The notes below the pieces were generated by a model. That model was not told the origin of the DNA. It did not search any database and was given only the letters and a program-made list of their open reading frames with translations. From an uncultured Lachnospiraceae bacterium (GTDB lineage Bacteria; Bacillota; Clostridia; Lachnospirales; Lachnospiraceae), in the NCBI GenBank assembly GCA_905203555.1, contig CAJKWK010000081.1, forward strand, positions 1 through 7,191: DNA of 7,191 bases, read 5' to 3'. A program made the translations under genes and the position numbers. Shown here piece by piece: positions 1-4,819 of the stretch (the first letter of the stretch is position 1; the number at the start of each line of letters is the position of its first letter).

Positions 1-32
1 TGCATAAATACTATTATTCATGCACAGCTCAC

Positions 33-53
33 TTTAGTACCATTTTAGTACCA
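33..53. repeat. Two 10-bp direct repeats with 11-bp period
   Basis: TTTAGTACCA occurs at 33-42 and again at 44-53, so the copies repeat every 11 bp. Short direct repeats with this spacing beside an accessory module can be arm-type sites for an integrase or excisionase. No integrase gene is visible here, so that reading is inference. Confidence 0.4.
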
Positions 54-66
54 AAGCCCAAAAAAC

Positions 67-107
67 AAGCTCGCAAACGCCCATTTTATAGGCTTTTGCG
101 AGCTTTT
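67..107. terminator. Rho-independent terminator-like hairpin
   Basis: An 11-bp perfect stem pairs AAGCTCGCAAA (67-77) with its complement at 95-105. It extends inward by GCC/GGC (79-81 with 91-93) after one mismatch. A short T run follows on the plus strand (104-107), and six A's at 60-65 give a T run on the minus strand, so it could work both ways. It may end a plus-strand gene lying left of the window, or a minus-strand transcript from the LexA-box region or the ribbon-helix-helix gene. Confidence 0.7.
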
Positions 108-123
108 GAAAATTATTCAAACT

Positions 124-156
124 CCTTTGCGGACTGCGTTTCATGACACGCAAAGG
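124..156. other. Hairpin of unknown role in the left gene-free block
   Basis: CCTTTGCG (124-131) is a perfect inverted repeat of CGCAAAGG (149-156) around a 17-base gap. It has no T run, so it does not look like a terminator. It lies between the LexA-like box and the terminator hairpin, and could be RNA structure in a short transcript or a protein-binding dyad. Confidence 0.45.
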
Positions 157-178
157 CTGTTATTAGAGGTTTATATTT

Positions 179-192
179 CGAACGTGCGTTCT
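179..192. promoter_or_regulatory. LexA/SOS box candidate
   Basis: CGAACGTGCGTTCT matches the Gram-positive LexA (DinR) consensus CGAACRNRYGTTYC at every position except the last. The promoter it would control is unclear. A TATAAA sits next to it on the minus strand (170-175), but no good -35 box lies upstream of it. In integrated elements such boxes often control excision or repressor genes, so the target may lie left of the window. Confidence 0.5.
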
Positions 193-227
193 GTTTTTGT
201 GTTTTTCGCACCGCTTATGAAGAAATA

Positions 228-245
228 AACTCCAAAATAACTCCA
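228..245. repeat. Second pair of 11-bp-period direct repeats
   Basis: AACTCCA occurs at 228-234 and 239-245, again offset by 11 bp, just downstream of the ribbon-helix-helix stop codon. Together with the pair at 33-53 it brackets the gene-free left block. The two pairs differ in sequence (AACTCCA and TTTAGTACCA), so a shared binding protein is not established. Confidence 0.3.
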
Positions 246-247
246 TT

Positions 248-427
248 TTACTCTTTATTATTTTGTTGTTCTTCTCTTGCGTAAAGAATGTCCAACGCCT
301 GGAATATTACATTACTCATAGTCTGATAATGTCTCTCTGCATAAGATACTAGCTTTTCTTTTTGCTCTGGTGACATCCTAATTCTCAGACTAGAATCTTT
401 GCCGTCTAATGATGGTTTTCTAGGCAT
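248..427 (-). CDS. Small ribbon-helix-helix DNA-binding protein
   Basis: This is a 59-residue protein starting MPRKPSLDG. A short strand (about residues 12-18, SSLRIRM) is followed by a helix rich in E and K (about 19-33), a turn and a second helix (about 37-50). That is the ribbon-helix-helix (Arc/MetJ-type) pattern, in which a dimer inserts a two-stranded sheet into the DNA major groove. The acidic/polar tail EEQQNNKE is probably disordered. An in-frame ATG 8 codons upstream (451) is rejected because AGGAGGAG lies inside that extension, 6-7 nt before the ATG at 427. The gene follows the AlbA_2 regulator by 49 nt and has its own consensus promoter. Such proteins act as autorepressors, antitoxins or relaxosome accessory factors in mobile elements. 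No toxin partner is visible, so the exact role is open. Confidence 0.8.
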   Translation of the reverse strand: MPRKPSLDGKDSSLRIRMSPEQKEKLVSYAERHYQTMSNVIFQALDILYAREEQQNNKE

Positions 428-451
428 CTTTCTCTCCTCCTTACATTTCAT

Positions 452-480
452 AGTTTAACACGAATTGATACAAGTGTCAA
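452..480 (-). promoter_or_regulatory. Promoter of the ribbon-helix-helix gene with operator-like dyad
   Basis: On the minus strand TTGACA (480-475) and TAAACT (457-452) are separated by exactly 17 bp, pointing at the gene starting at 427. The -35 overlaps the TGA stop of the upstream AlbA_2 gene. A 16-bp dyad, TTGATACAAGTGTCAA (465-480, one mismatched pair in the arms), covers the -35. It is a plausible autoregulatory operator for the ribbon-helix-helix product, though that link is inferred. Confidence 0.65.
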
Positions 481-1913
481 TCTCGTTTTGTTAATATCAC
501 CCATTTCCCTTTTTGGCTACTTCCCTGCCTCTTCAGATAATTCTTTTCCTTCAATTTGGTTATATAATACTTCACACTAGCAAGATTCCAATCTAACGCA
601 TTAGCCATTTCTTTCTGCGTGATTGAAGGTTGCATACGTACAAGATTCAGAATTTCTATTTCTTTCTCACTCAGTACATTTTCATCTTCCACTTGGTCTA
701 ATCTCTCTAAATCTTGGTTAGCTTGGTTAGTAGCTTGGTTAGCTTGGTCAGTTATTGGATTGACTCGGAACAACTCTACCCGAAACATATTATCAAATTC
801 CTGAAATCTCGGCTTTGGAAGTCCATACTCTTCTGCAGCATTAAGGATTCTTTTTATTCCGCTTCCCCATGCCTCTACAAGTCCCATCTGACTGAATATA
901 TTGGCAATGCCTTTATTCCTGATCTTCGAATGACCATTCATGACTTCCTCATAAGTTAATCCGTTATATAATCCACCCGGAGATGTCACCTCCAATCTGT
1001 CATCATAAACTGCGACCTGAATACAGGATTCATCTAATAGGTTACGGTGACAATGGGCATTAATAATCATTTCCCTGATTGCTTCCGGTGGTAACTCATA
1101 TTTCTCTTTTCGCACCAATCCGTCAATTGTTGCTCCAAGCCGAATATTTCTCAATACAAAATCTACTGCTTCTTCGATTTGTGTATAGATTGGTCCTGTA
1201 AATTCTCTCTTATCCAGAAACATTGCACGATCTGTTCCCTTGAATACCGCACATTGTGTTTTGGAGAATGAAAAATAATCTGATGTCAGCAACGCATAGG
1301 CATTCGTTGCCAGAAGCTGTCCCTCGCTCTGCTTCAAAATTTTCCAGTTTATCAGCTGCTCTTTCTTTACAGAATGTTCTGACATTCCTGCTTTCTTCCG
1401 GAACTTTTCAATATCCTGACAAAGTTTCTCTGTTGCTTCCTCTGAAACAGGATAACCCACACAAGTAAGCTCATCCCATGAGATTCTGGCCCCTTCCATT
1501 TCCAGTTCTTTTATCTTCTCCGGAAATGCCTGTCTTGATGTACCTGCTACACGGATATAAGTGCCATTATCTTTTCCCTTTGATTTTAGATAATACGGTC
1601 TGTTCTTTCCAGCTTCTACTGATACAACAATGACCGTTTTCCCGTCTACTGTCTGTGGCTCAATATCAGGAATGATCTGTGGCACACAGGAATCAGAAAC
1701 TGCATTGGCAATTCCATCCATCAGCTGAAACAACACATCATTTTCCACACCAACAATCTGGTGTGTTTTATCATCTACTCCAACAATCAGCTTGCCACCT
1801 TGTGTATTGGCAAAAGCTACGATTGTCTTCATGTACTTTTCACTTTTATCAGGTAAGGATACCTTGTACTCAATATTTTTCGATTCCCCGGAAAACATAG
1901 TATCTTCTACCAT
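477..1913 (-). CDS. Schlafen AlbA_2 domain / ATPase-like transcriptional regulator with winged helix
   Basis: The 478-residue protein has three parts. Residues about 8-128 form an AlbA_2 (Schlafen-type) domain, seen in ESKNIEYK, FANTQGGKLIVGVDD and GTYIRVAGTS. Residues about 277-375 resemble the GHKL-type ATPase domain of the COG2865 family, with EAIREMIINAHCHRN as the N-box and DDRLEVTSPGGL, then WGSGIKRI. A linker built from NQAN/NQAT repeats (389-400) leads to a winged helix (about 414-474, LSEKEIEIL to KGKWVIL). Length and order match full-length COG2865-type proteins, often annotated as ATP-binding or RNA-binding proteins. Their biochemical role is poorly defined; they are frequent in mobile elements and near defence genes. 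The start at 1913 is supported by AGGAG (1921-1925), 7 nt upstream. The gene lies between the XRE and ribbon-helix-helix genes and has its own promoter. Transcription control is the likely role, by inference from the winged helix. Confidence 0.88.
   Translation of the reverse strand: MVEDTMFSGESKNIEYKVSLPDKSEKYMKTIVAFANTQGGKLIVGVDDKTHQIVGVENDVLFQLMDGIANAVSDSCVPQIIPDIEPQTVDGKTVIVVSVEAGKNRPYYLKSKGKDNGTYIRVAGTSRQAFPEKIKELEMEGARISWDELTCVGYPVSEEATEKLCQDIEKFRKKAGMSEHSVKKEQLINWKILKQSEGQLLATNAYALLTSDYFSFSKTQCAVFKGTDRAMFLDKREFTGPIYTQIEEAVDFVLRNIRLGATIDGLVRKEKYELPPEAIREMIINAHCHRNLLDESCIQVAVYDDRLEVTSPGGLYNGLTYEEVMNGHSKIRNKGIANIFSQMGLVEAWGSGIKRILNAAEEYGLPKPRFQEFDNMFRVELFRVNPITDQANQATNQANQDLERLDQVEDENVLSEKEIEILNLVRMQPSITQKEMANALDWNLASVKYYITKLKEKNYLKRQGSSQKGKWVILTKRD
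713..750. repeat. Short tandem repeat coding the NQAN linker
   Basis: CTTGGTTA (last copy CTTGGTCA) recurs at 713, 722, 734 and 743, with offsets of 9, 12 and 9 bases. It encodes the D-Q-A-N-Q-A-T-N-Q-A-N-Q linker between the ATPase-like and winged-helix domains. All offsets are multiples of 3, so gain or loss of a unit would keep the reading frame and only change linker length. Confidence 0.8.
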
Positions 1914-1934
1914 TCTTTCACTCCTACTCTATAC

Positions 1935-1951
1935 TCGCACCACTGGTACGA
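1935..1951. promoter_or_regulatory. 17-bp dyad in the AlbA_2 gene leader
   Basis: TCGCACCACTGGTACGA is palindromic around position 1943 with one mismatched pair (1938/1948). It lies between the predicted promoter (1995-2024) and the ribosome binding site of the AlbA_2 gene. A second small hairpin, CCAGAG/CTCTGG (1964-1969 and 1977-1982), lies just upstream in the same leader. It could be an operator for the AlbA_2 or XRE protein, or leader RNA structure. Confidence 0.4.
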
Positions 1952-1994
1952 ATAATTCTATTTCCAGAGCAATCTTCTCTGGATCATTAACACT

Positions 1995-2024
1995 ATTATA
2001 CGTTCTATTCTTCTTTTCTATCAA
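1995..2024 (-). promoter_or_regulatory. Promoter of the AlbA_2 regulator gene
   Basis: On the minus strand a TTGATA -35 (2024-2019) and a perfect TATAAT -10 (2000-1995) are separated by 18 bp, directed at the gene starting at 1913. This leaves a leader of about 75 nt. The AlbA_2 gene can therefore be expressed independently of the XRE gene upstream. Confidence 0.65.
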
Positions 2025-2052
2025 GCAAGAAAACAAAACAGTTCATTTCTTC

Positions 2053-2439
2053 TTACCATTTTCTTCTGTTCTTTTTTGATGCCAGATAAAGTCTCGTCAT
2101 CTCATCCATGAAAATAGTTTTGTCCTCATTGGTCATAGTTCCACTGGCAAATAAAGCAGCTACCTGTTCAAGAATCTGCCTTGCCTGTTTAGCACCAGCA
2201 TATTCACTTGGCTCATCATTACCCAAGCACACGGTTTCATTATCATTCATAAGATAAGAAACCTGACACTGAAATGCATCTGCCAGTTTTTGATATAAAC
2301 TACTCTGCTTCGGATATCGTCCTTCAACTTCCCAAGATCGAATTGTTCTATGAGAAACGCCCACCATATCACCCAGCTTTTGTTGAGTCATTTTTTTCTC
2401 TTTTCGCAACTTCCTAATTTTATCACCAAATGTTGTCAT
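2053..2439 (-). CDS. XRE-family helix-turn-helix repressor
   Basis: The 128-residue protein has an N-terminal HTH_3 (Cro/C1-type) domain at about residues 7-64. The recognition region is TQQKLGDMVGVSHRTIRSWE, followed by the typical YPKQSSLYQKLADAF and YLM. Residues about 80-124 form a helical C-terminal part, probably for dimerisation, with a basic end (KKNRRKW). No peptidase or sensor domain is present. Proteins like this are usual master repressors of prophages and conjugative elements. The ATG at 2439 sits 14 nt from the nearest AGGAG (2454-2458), longer than optimal, and an 8-codon leader ORF lies between them. No in-frame alternative start exists in the adjoining upstream codons. It precedes the AlbA_2 gene on the same strand; a regulatory pairing is inference. 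Confidence 0.9.
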   Translation of the reverse strand: MTTFGDKIRKLRKEKKMTQQKLGDMVGVSHRTIRSWEVEGRYPKQSSLYQKLADAFQCQVSYLMNDNETVCLGNDEPSEYAGAKQARQILEQVAALFASGTMTNEDKTIFMDEMTRLYLASKKNRRKW

Positions 2440-2449
2440 AAGTATACAT
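2423..2449 (-). other. Eight-codon leader ORF overlapping the XRE gene start
   Basis: An ATG at 2449 starts an out-of-frame ORF reading M-Y-T-Y-D-N-I-W and ending with TGA at 2425-2423, inside the XRE gene. AGGAG (2454-2458) is 4 nt from this ATG but 14 nt from the XRE ATG. It could make XRE translation depend on reinitiation, or it may be chance. No homology can be judged at this length. Confidence 0.3.
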
Positions 2450-2513
2450 CTTTCTCCTATGAGTTTTGTACATGCTTTATTTTTCTAACCACAATAAAAG
2501 TATATCATTATGC

Positions 2514-2562
2514 AAATAAAAAGAGAACCCGACATCACAAGCAAATTTGATGATGCGGGTTC
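2514..2562 (-). terminator. Terminator of the DUF134-NifX gene
   Basis: GAACCCG (2525-2531) pairs perfectly with CGGGTTC (2556-2562). Past one bulged A, CATCA (2533-2537) pairs with TGATG (2551-2555). Reading the minus strand, the stem is followed by a U-rich tract (2523-2514). It lies about 65 nt past the DUF134-NifX stop and before the XRE gene, separating the accessory module from the redox genes. Confidence 0.85.
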
Positions 2563-2628
2563 CCTTCCCTCTTTATAGATCAATACCTTTTATTTTTTCA
2601 TCTTATGATCCGATGGCAATCTCACTTC

Positions 2629-3027
2629 TTAATGACAACTGTGGCTTCCACATCCATGCTCGCCACATGTATGTCCTTCCCCGTGGTTGTGCTCGTGATG
2701 AGAACATTTCACATCCGGATTATACTCAAGTGTTTCATTGATAAAAGCTTCTACTGCTTCATCCGCATCTCCGGAAACTCCTCCGAAAAGCTTGATGCCT
2801 GCTGCCGCTAACGCTGTCTGTGCGCCGCCTCCAATTCCGCCACAAATCAAAACGTCTGCATTCAATGCATTAAGAACTCCTGCCAATGCGCCATGTCCAC
2901 TTCCATTCGTATCTACTACTTCTGAATGTACTACTTTTCCTTCCTCTACATCGTAAATCTTAAATGTCTCTGTGTGTCCAAAGTGCTGGAAAATCTGTCC
3001 ATTTTCATATGTTACTGCTATTCTCAT
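2629..3027 (-). CDS. Possible internally initiated NifX-only product
   Basis: Within the fusion gene, AGGAG (3036-3040) lies 8 nt upstream of an in-frame ATG (3027-3025). That ATG is exactly the first residue of the NifX-type domain (MRIAVTYENG). Starting here would give a 132-residue protein with the NifX domain and His/Cys tail but no DUF134 domain. It may instead be a relic of two genes that fused. The signal is seen in the sequence; actual use of this start is not shown. Confidence 0.4.
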   Translation of the reverse strand: MRIAVTYENGQIFQHFGHTETFKIYDVEEGKVVHSEVVDTNGSGHGALAGVLNALNADVLICGGIGGGAQTALAAAGIKLFGGVSGDADEAVEAFINETLEYNPDVKCSHHEHNHGEGHTCGEHGCGSHSCH

Positions 3028-3402
3028 GATACCTTCTCCTTTTTCTGCTGCATATTTTTTGTAAATTTCCTGTTTGTAACATCCTCCAAAGCTGCAGTTG
3101 CCGCTCTGACCGTCACAGATTCTGAAATCTCCGCCCTCAATTTTGAGTGGATGCCCGTCGATAAGTGCATCTGCGATCTTTTTCCTGGCGATCTCGTAAA
3201 TTCGCTGGACCGTTGTTCTTGCGACTTGCATAGATGCTGCACACTGCTCCTGACTGTAACCTTTCTTGTCCAAAAGACGGATTGTCTCGTACTCATCTAC
3301 CGTTAGAACAATGGGTGTTTTTTTCTCAGTATCATCTGCCGGAAGAAATTCTAAAACATTGGGGAAATGACAGACTTTTCTGCATTTTACTGGTCTCGGC
3401 AT
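2629..3402 (-). CDS. DUF134 (UPF0251) / NifX-type metal-cluster-binding fusion protein
   Basis: The 257-residue protein has three parts. Residues 1 to about 96 are a DUF134/UPF0251 helix-turn-helix domain (MPRPVKCRKVC, LTVDEYETIRLLD, YSQEQCAASMQVARTTVQRI). A cysteine-containing joint follows (C96, C103, C108). Residues 126 to about 226 are a NifX/NifB-type dinitrogenase iron-molybdenum cofactor domain (MRIAVTYENG, HFGHTETFKIYDV, GGIGGGAQ). The tail, 233-257, is metal-binding-like, with 8 His and 4 Cys in 25 residues. NifX-type domains carry iron-sulfur or Mo-Fe clusters, but many, as probably here, occur outside nitrogen fixation. The ATG at 3402 has AAAGGAG 6 nt upstream. A consensus promoter overlapping a Crp-like operator lies upstream, and a terminator follows. 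A second, well-placed ribosome binding site precedes M126. A role in metal or Fe-S handling, perhaps with DNA binding, is inference. Confidence 0.93.
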   Translation of the reverse strand: MPRPVKCRKVCHFPNVLEFLPADDTEKKTPIVLTVDEYETIRLLDKKGYSQEQCAASMQVARTTVQRIYEIARKKIADALIDGHPLKIEGGDFRICDGQSGNCSFGGCYKQEIYKKYAAEKGEGIMRIAVTYENGQIFQHFGHTETFKIYDVEEGKVVHSEVVDTNGSGHGALAGVLNALNADVLICGGIGGGAQTALAAAGIKLFGGVSGDADEAVEAFINETLEYNPDVKCSHHEHNHGEGHTCGEHGCGSHSCH

Positions 3403-3429
3403 AAACTGCTCCTTTCTCGCTTTTCCTAT

Positions 3430-3458
3430 ATAATAGCCCTATAAAAGGCATATGTCAA
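3430..3458 (-). promoter_or_regulatory. Promoter of the DUF134-NifX gene
   Basis: On the minus strand a perfect TTGACA (3458-3453) and TATTAT (3435-3430) are separated by 17 bp, giving a start near 3423 and a leader of about 20 nt. The -35 is the first half of TTGACATATGCC, so a protein bound to that element would cover the space between -35 and -10. Confidence 0.8.
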
Positions 3459-3482
3459 TAATGTTTTTGACATATGCCTTTT
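3443..3482. promoter_or_regulatory. Perfect 16-bp inverted repeat: paired Crp/Fnr-like operators, possibly also a terminator
   Basis: AAAAGGCATATGTCAA (3443-3458) is perfectly repeated in inverted orientation at 3467-3482, around an 8-base spacer. Each arm contains TTGACATATGCC, which also occurs in the Crp-gene control region. The two element centres are 22 bp apart, about two helical turns. Because the repeat starts 18 nt past the stop of the NapH-like gene and is flanked by A and T runs, it could also act as a weak terminator. The shared motif and spacing favour an operator. Confidence 0.7.
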
Positions 3483-3500
3483 ATGAATCACCTTATAGTA

Positions 3501-4085
3501 TTACTTCTTTTCATTATTTTTTAATTTACAGATACCCTGCGTCATTGTTCCCATTGGACAAAATGTACACCAGGTTCGTGGCTTATATAACACCATTACG
3601 ATCAACCCTAACAACAAAGATGTAAGCATCAAACTATAAAATCCAAAACTAAACTGTGCCACCCAATCAGCTACTGTTCCGGCAGTGTATGTCCATCCCC
3701 ACGGAACACGGAAGGTCCAGAATAATTTGATGGCTTCACGCAAGGATGATGATCCGGCACCAACTAAATATGTCTGAAATACCATATTCCCAAACATTGT
3801 AAGGAAAAATATCAAAAAGCCGTATCGGAACCATTTTGAACTCATCCATCGCGGGGTTGGTTTATTTCTTGAGCATTTTAAATCCCCACCGAGCTTACTA
3901 AAAAGCTGGCCACGTCCACACAAATGATTACAGAAAAATTTATTTTCACCGAATATCGCTATTCCTAACGGCAACAGGAAATCAATCATCCCAAACCAAG
4001 CAAACAAAATATTAAAAAAACCGAGAGCAAAATAAAGGATCGCCCATATCCATAAATAATCATACCAATGTTTCTTTTTCTTCAC
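3501..4085 (-). CDS. NapH/NosR-like 4Fe-4S membrane protein
   Basis: The 194-residue integral membrane protein has hydrophobic segments at about residues 10-30, 31-46, 86-108 and 146-167. Cysteine motifs flank the later segments: C52-N-H-L-C56-G-R-G, C71, and C173-T-F-C176-P-M-G ending with C186. This arrangement recalls the polyferredoxin-type membrane subunits of the NapH/NosR/RdxA group, which pass electrons between the quinone pool or a membrane partner and soluble iron-sulfur proteins. The start is GTG at 4085, overlapping the TGA of the ferredoxin gene (GTGA). AGAGAGGA (4093-4100) lies 7 nt upstream, and no ATG is as well placed. The overlap implies translational coupling and a joint electron-transfer unit. 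No terminal reductase is encoded in the window, so the acceptor is unknown; nitrate or nitrous oxide reduction should not be assumed. Confidence 0.85.
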   Translation of the reverse strand: MKKKKHWYDYLWIWAILYFALGFFNILFAWFGMIDFLLPLGIAIFGENKFFCNHLCGRGQLFSKLGGDLKCSRNKPTPRWMSSKWFRYGFLIFFLTMFGNMVFQTYLVGAGSSSLREAIKLFWTFRVPWGWTYTAGTVADWVAQFSFGFYSLMLTSLLLGLIVMVLYKPRTWCTFCPMGTMTQGICKLKNNEKK

Positions 4086-4282
4086 ATCGCTGTCCTCTCT
4101 TTCATTTCAATACAACCTGCCGGACAGGACTTTGCACATTTTCCACATCCTACACACACTGTTTCTTCTACCACAGCATAACATCCATGGTAAACTTTGA
4201 CAGCTGCCAGCGGACAAGTATTTTCACATACTCCGCAGGCAACACATCTTTTTTTATCGACACTTGCCATTCTTTTTGCCAA
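4082..4282 (-). CDS. 2[4Fe-4S] ferredoxin-like protein
   Basis: The 66-residue protein has two classic cluster motifs, C13-VA-C16-GV-C19-ENT-C23-P and C43-VG-C46-GK-C49-AKS-C53-P, plus extra cysteines C34 and C57. It would carry electrons through two [4Fe-4S] clusters in the cytoplasm, probably to or from the NapH-like membrane protein whose start codon overlaps its stop. The likely start is TTG at 4282, because GGGG (4292-4295) lies 9 nt upstream. The ATG at 4270 would be about 21 nt away and is less likely, though it would leave both clusters intact. A TACAAT -10 (4320-4315) without a clear -35 lies upstream, next to a long dyad. Confidence 0.9.
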   Translation of the reverse strand: MAKRMASVDKKRCVACGVCENTCPLAAVKVYHGCYAVVEETVCVGCGKCAKSCPAGCIEMKERTAM

Positions 4283-4314
4283 TGCTTTGTTCCCCTTTCA
4301 AATTTTGTATCTCT

Positions 4315-4370
4315 ATTGTACCTGAAAAAGGTAAATCCTTCTGTGATATTATTACATAAGAATTTACCTT
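4315..4370 (-). promoter_or_regulatory. Long dyad upstream of the ferredoxin gene: terminator and/or activator site with -10 box
   Basis: AAGGTAAAT (4328-4336) is inverted at 4362-4370, and most inner positions also pair, giving a stem of about 20 bp centred on 4349 with only a few mismatches. The core is TGTGA-N5-TTACA (4342-4356). Read on the minus strand, the stem is followed by five T's, as in a terminator for the coiled-coil gene ending at 4402. However, a TACAAT -10 lies at 4320-4315 with no recognisable -35, and the dyad centre falls near -41 of that start, where a class II Crp/Fnr-type activator would sit. Both roles are possible. Confidence 0.5.
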
Positions 4371-4401
4371 GAACGCTAATCATTACAATGACATATTTTT
4401 A

Positions 4402-4809
4402 TTATACATTACCTTTATATTTATATATGATGTTTAGAATTTCCTCAGTTGTTCGAATAATTTCTTTTTGTTTTTCTTTCATTGTTATAGATTTGCTTTC
4501 TTCTTCAGCTAACGAAGAGTAAAGGTGAATGGTATTAGCATGATTCCATATCTCATCGTAAATTTTCTCGATTTCATCAGCACTCCGAAATGCCTGGTCT
4601 GTTTGCATTTGCAAGTGTTCTCGTTGCTCTTCCAGATGATTCATCCGTTCTTGTAACTGATCCCTTTCTTTCTGCAATCGATCATGTTGTGCTTGCAGTT
4701 GATCTATTTGTATTTTAATTTCGCTCATCTTTTCTTTCTGTCTCCGCATAAGCATCATCAAATATACAACTACAACTACAAATACAAATAATAGTATTAT
4801 GTACAGCAT
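4402..4809 (-). CDS. Membrane-anchored coiled-coil protein, function unknown
   Basis: I do not recognise this family. The 135-residue protein starts with one hydrophobic segment (residues 2-21, rich in I, L, F and V) followed by RRQKEK, which by the positive-inside rule places the rest in the cytoplasm. Residues about 25-85 are rich in Q, E, K, R and L in heptad-like order (IDQLQAQHDRLQKERDQLQ), a clear coiled coil. The last 50 residues are helical and polar. The start at 4809 is chosen because GAGGAG (4816-4821) lies 6 nt upstream. An upstream in-frame ATG at 4857 would overlap the previous gene and spoil the N-terminal anchor. The gene begins 10 nt after the 306-residue gene, its ribosome binding site overlapping that stop codon, so the two are co-transcribed. 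It may anchor or cluster its partner at the membrane, by inference only. Confidence 0.75.
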   Translation of the reverse strand: MLYIILLFVFVVVVVYLMMLMRRQKEKMSEIKIQIDQLQAQHDRLQKERDQLQERMNHLEEQREHLQMQTDQAFRSADEIEKIYDEIWNHANTIHLYSSLAEEESKSITMKEKQKEIIRTTEEILNIIYKYKGNV

Positions 4810-4819
4810 AAACTTCTCC

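Noticed and set aside
34..144. A 36-codon minus-strand ORF (MKRSPQRS...) downstream of the LexA-like box, considered as an SOS-induced small toxin
   Set aside because: It has no ribosome binding site, spans the terminator stem, and its hydrophobic stretch is short and interrupted by charged residues.
3..146. A plus-strand frame open from the left edge to a TGA at 144-146 (about 47 codons), and another ending in TAG at 46-48
   Set aside because: The longer frame runs through the terminator hairpin and its residues resemble no known protein. The shorter could be the 3' end of an upstream gene, but only 15 codons are visible.
428..451. Upstream ATG giving an 8-residue longer ribbon-helix-helix protein
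   Set aside because: The strong AGGAGGAG lies inside the extension and is ideally placed for the ATG at 427.
713..750. CRISPR-like array
   Set aside because: The units are 8 bases at 9-12 base spacing within a coding linker, without spacers.
2926..3306. Long plus-strand frame opposite the DUF134-NifX gene
   Set aside because: It is a shadow frame, rich in F, C and S, with no ribosome binding site, opposite a clear conserved protein.
2629..3402. Nitrogen-fixation role for the NifX-type protein
   Set aside because: No nif structural or cofactor genes are present. DUF134-NifX fusions are widespread in non-fixing anaerobes.
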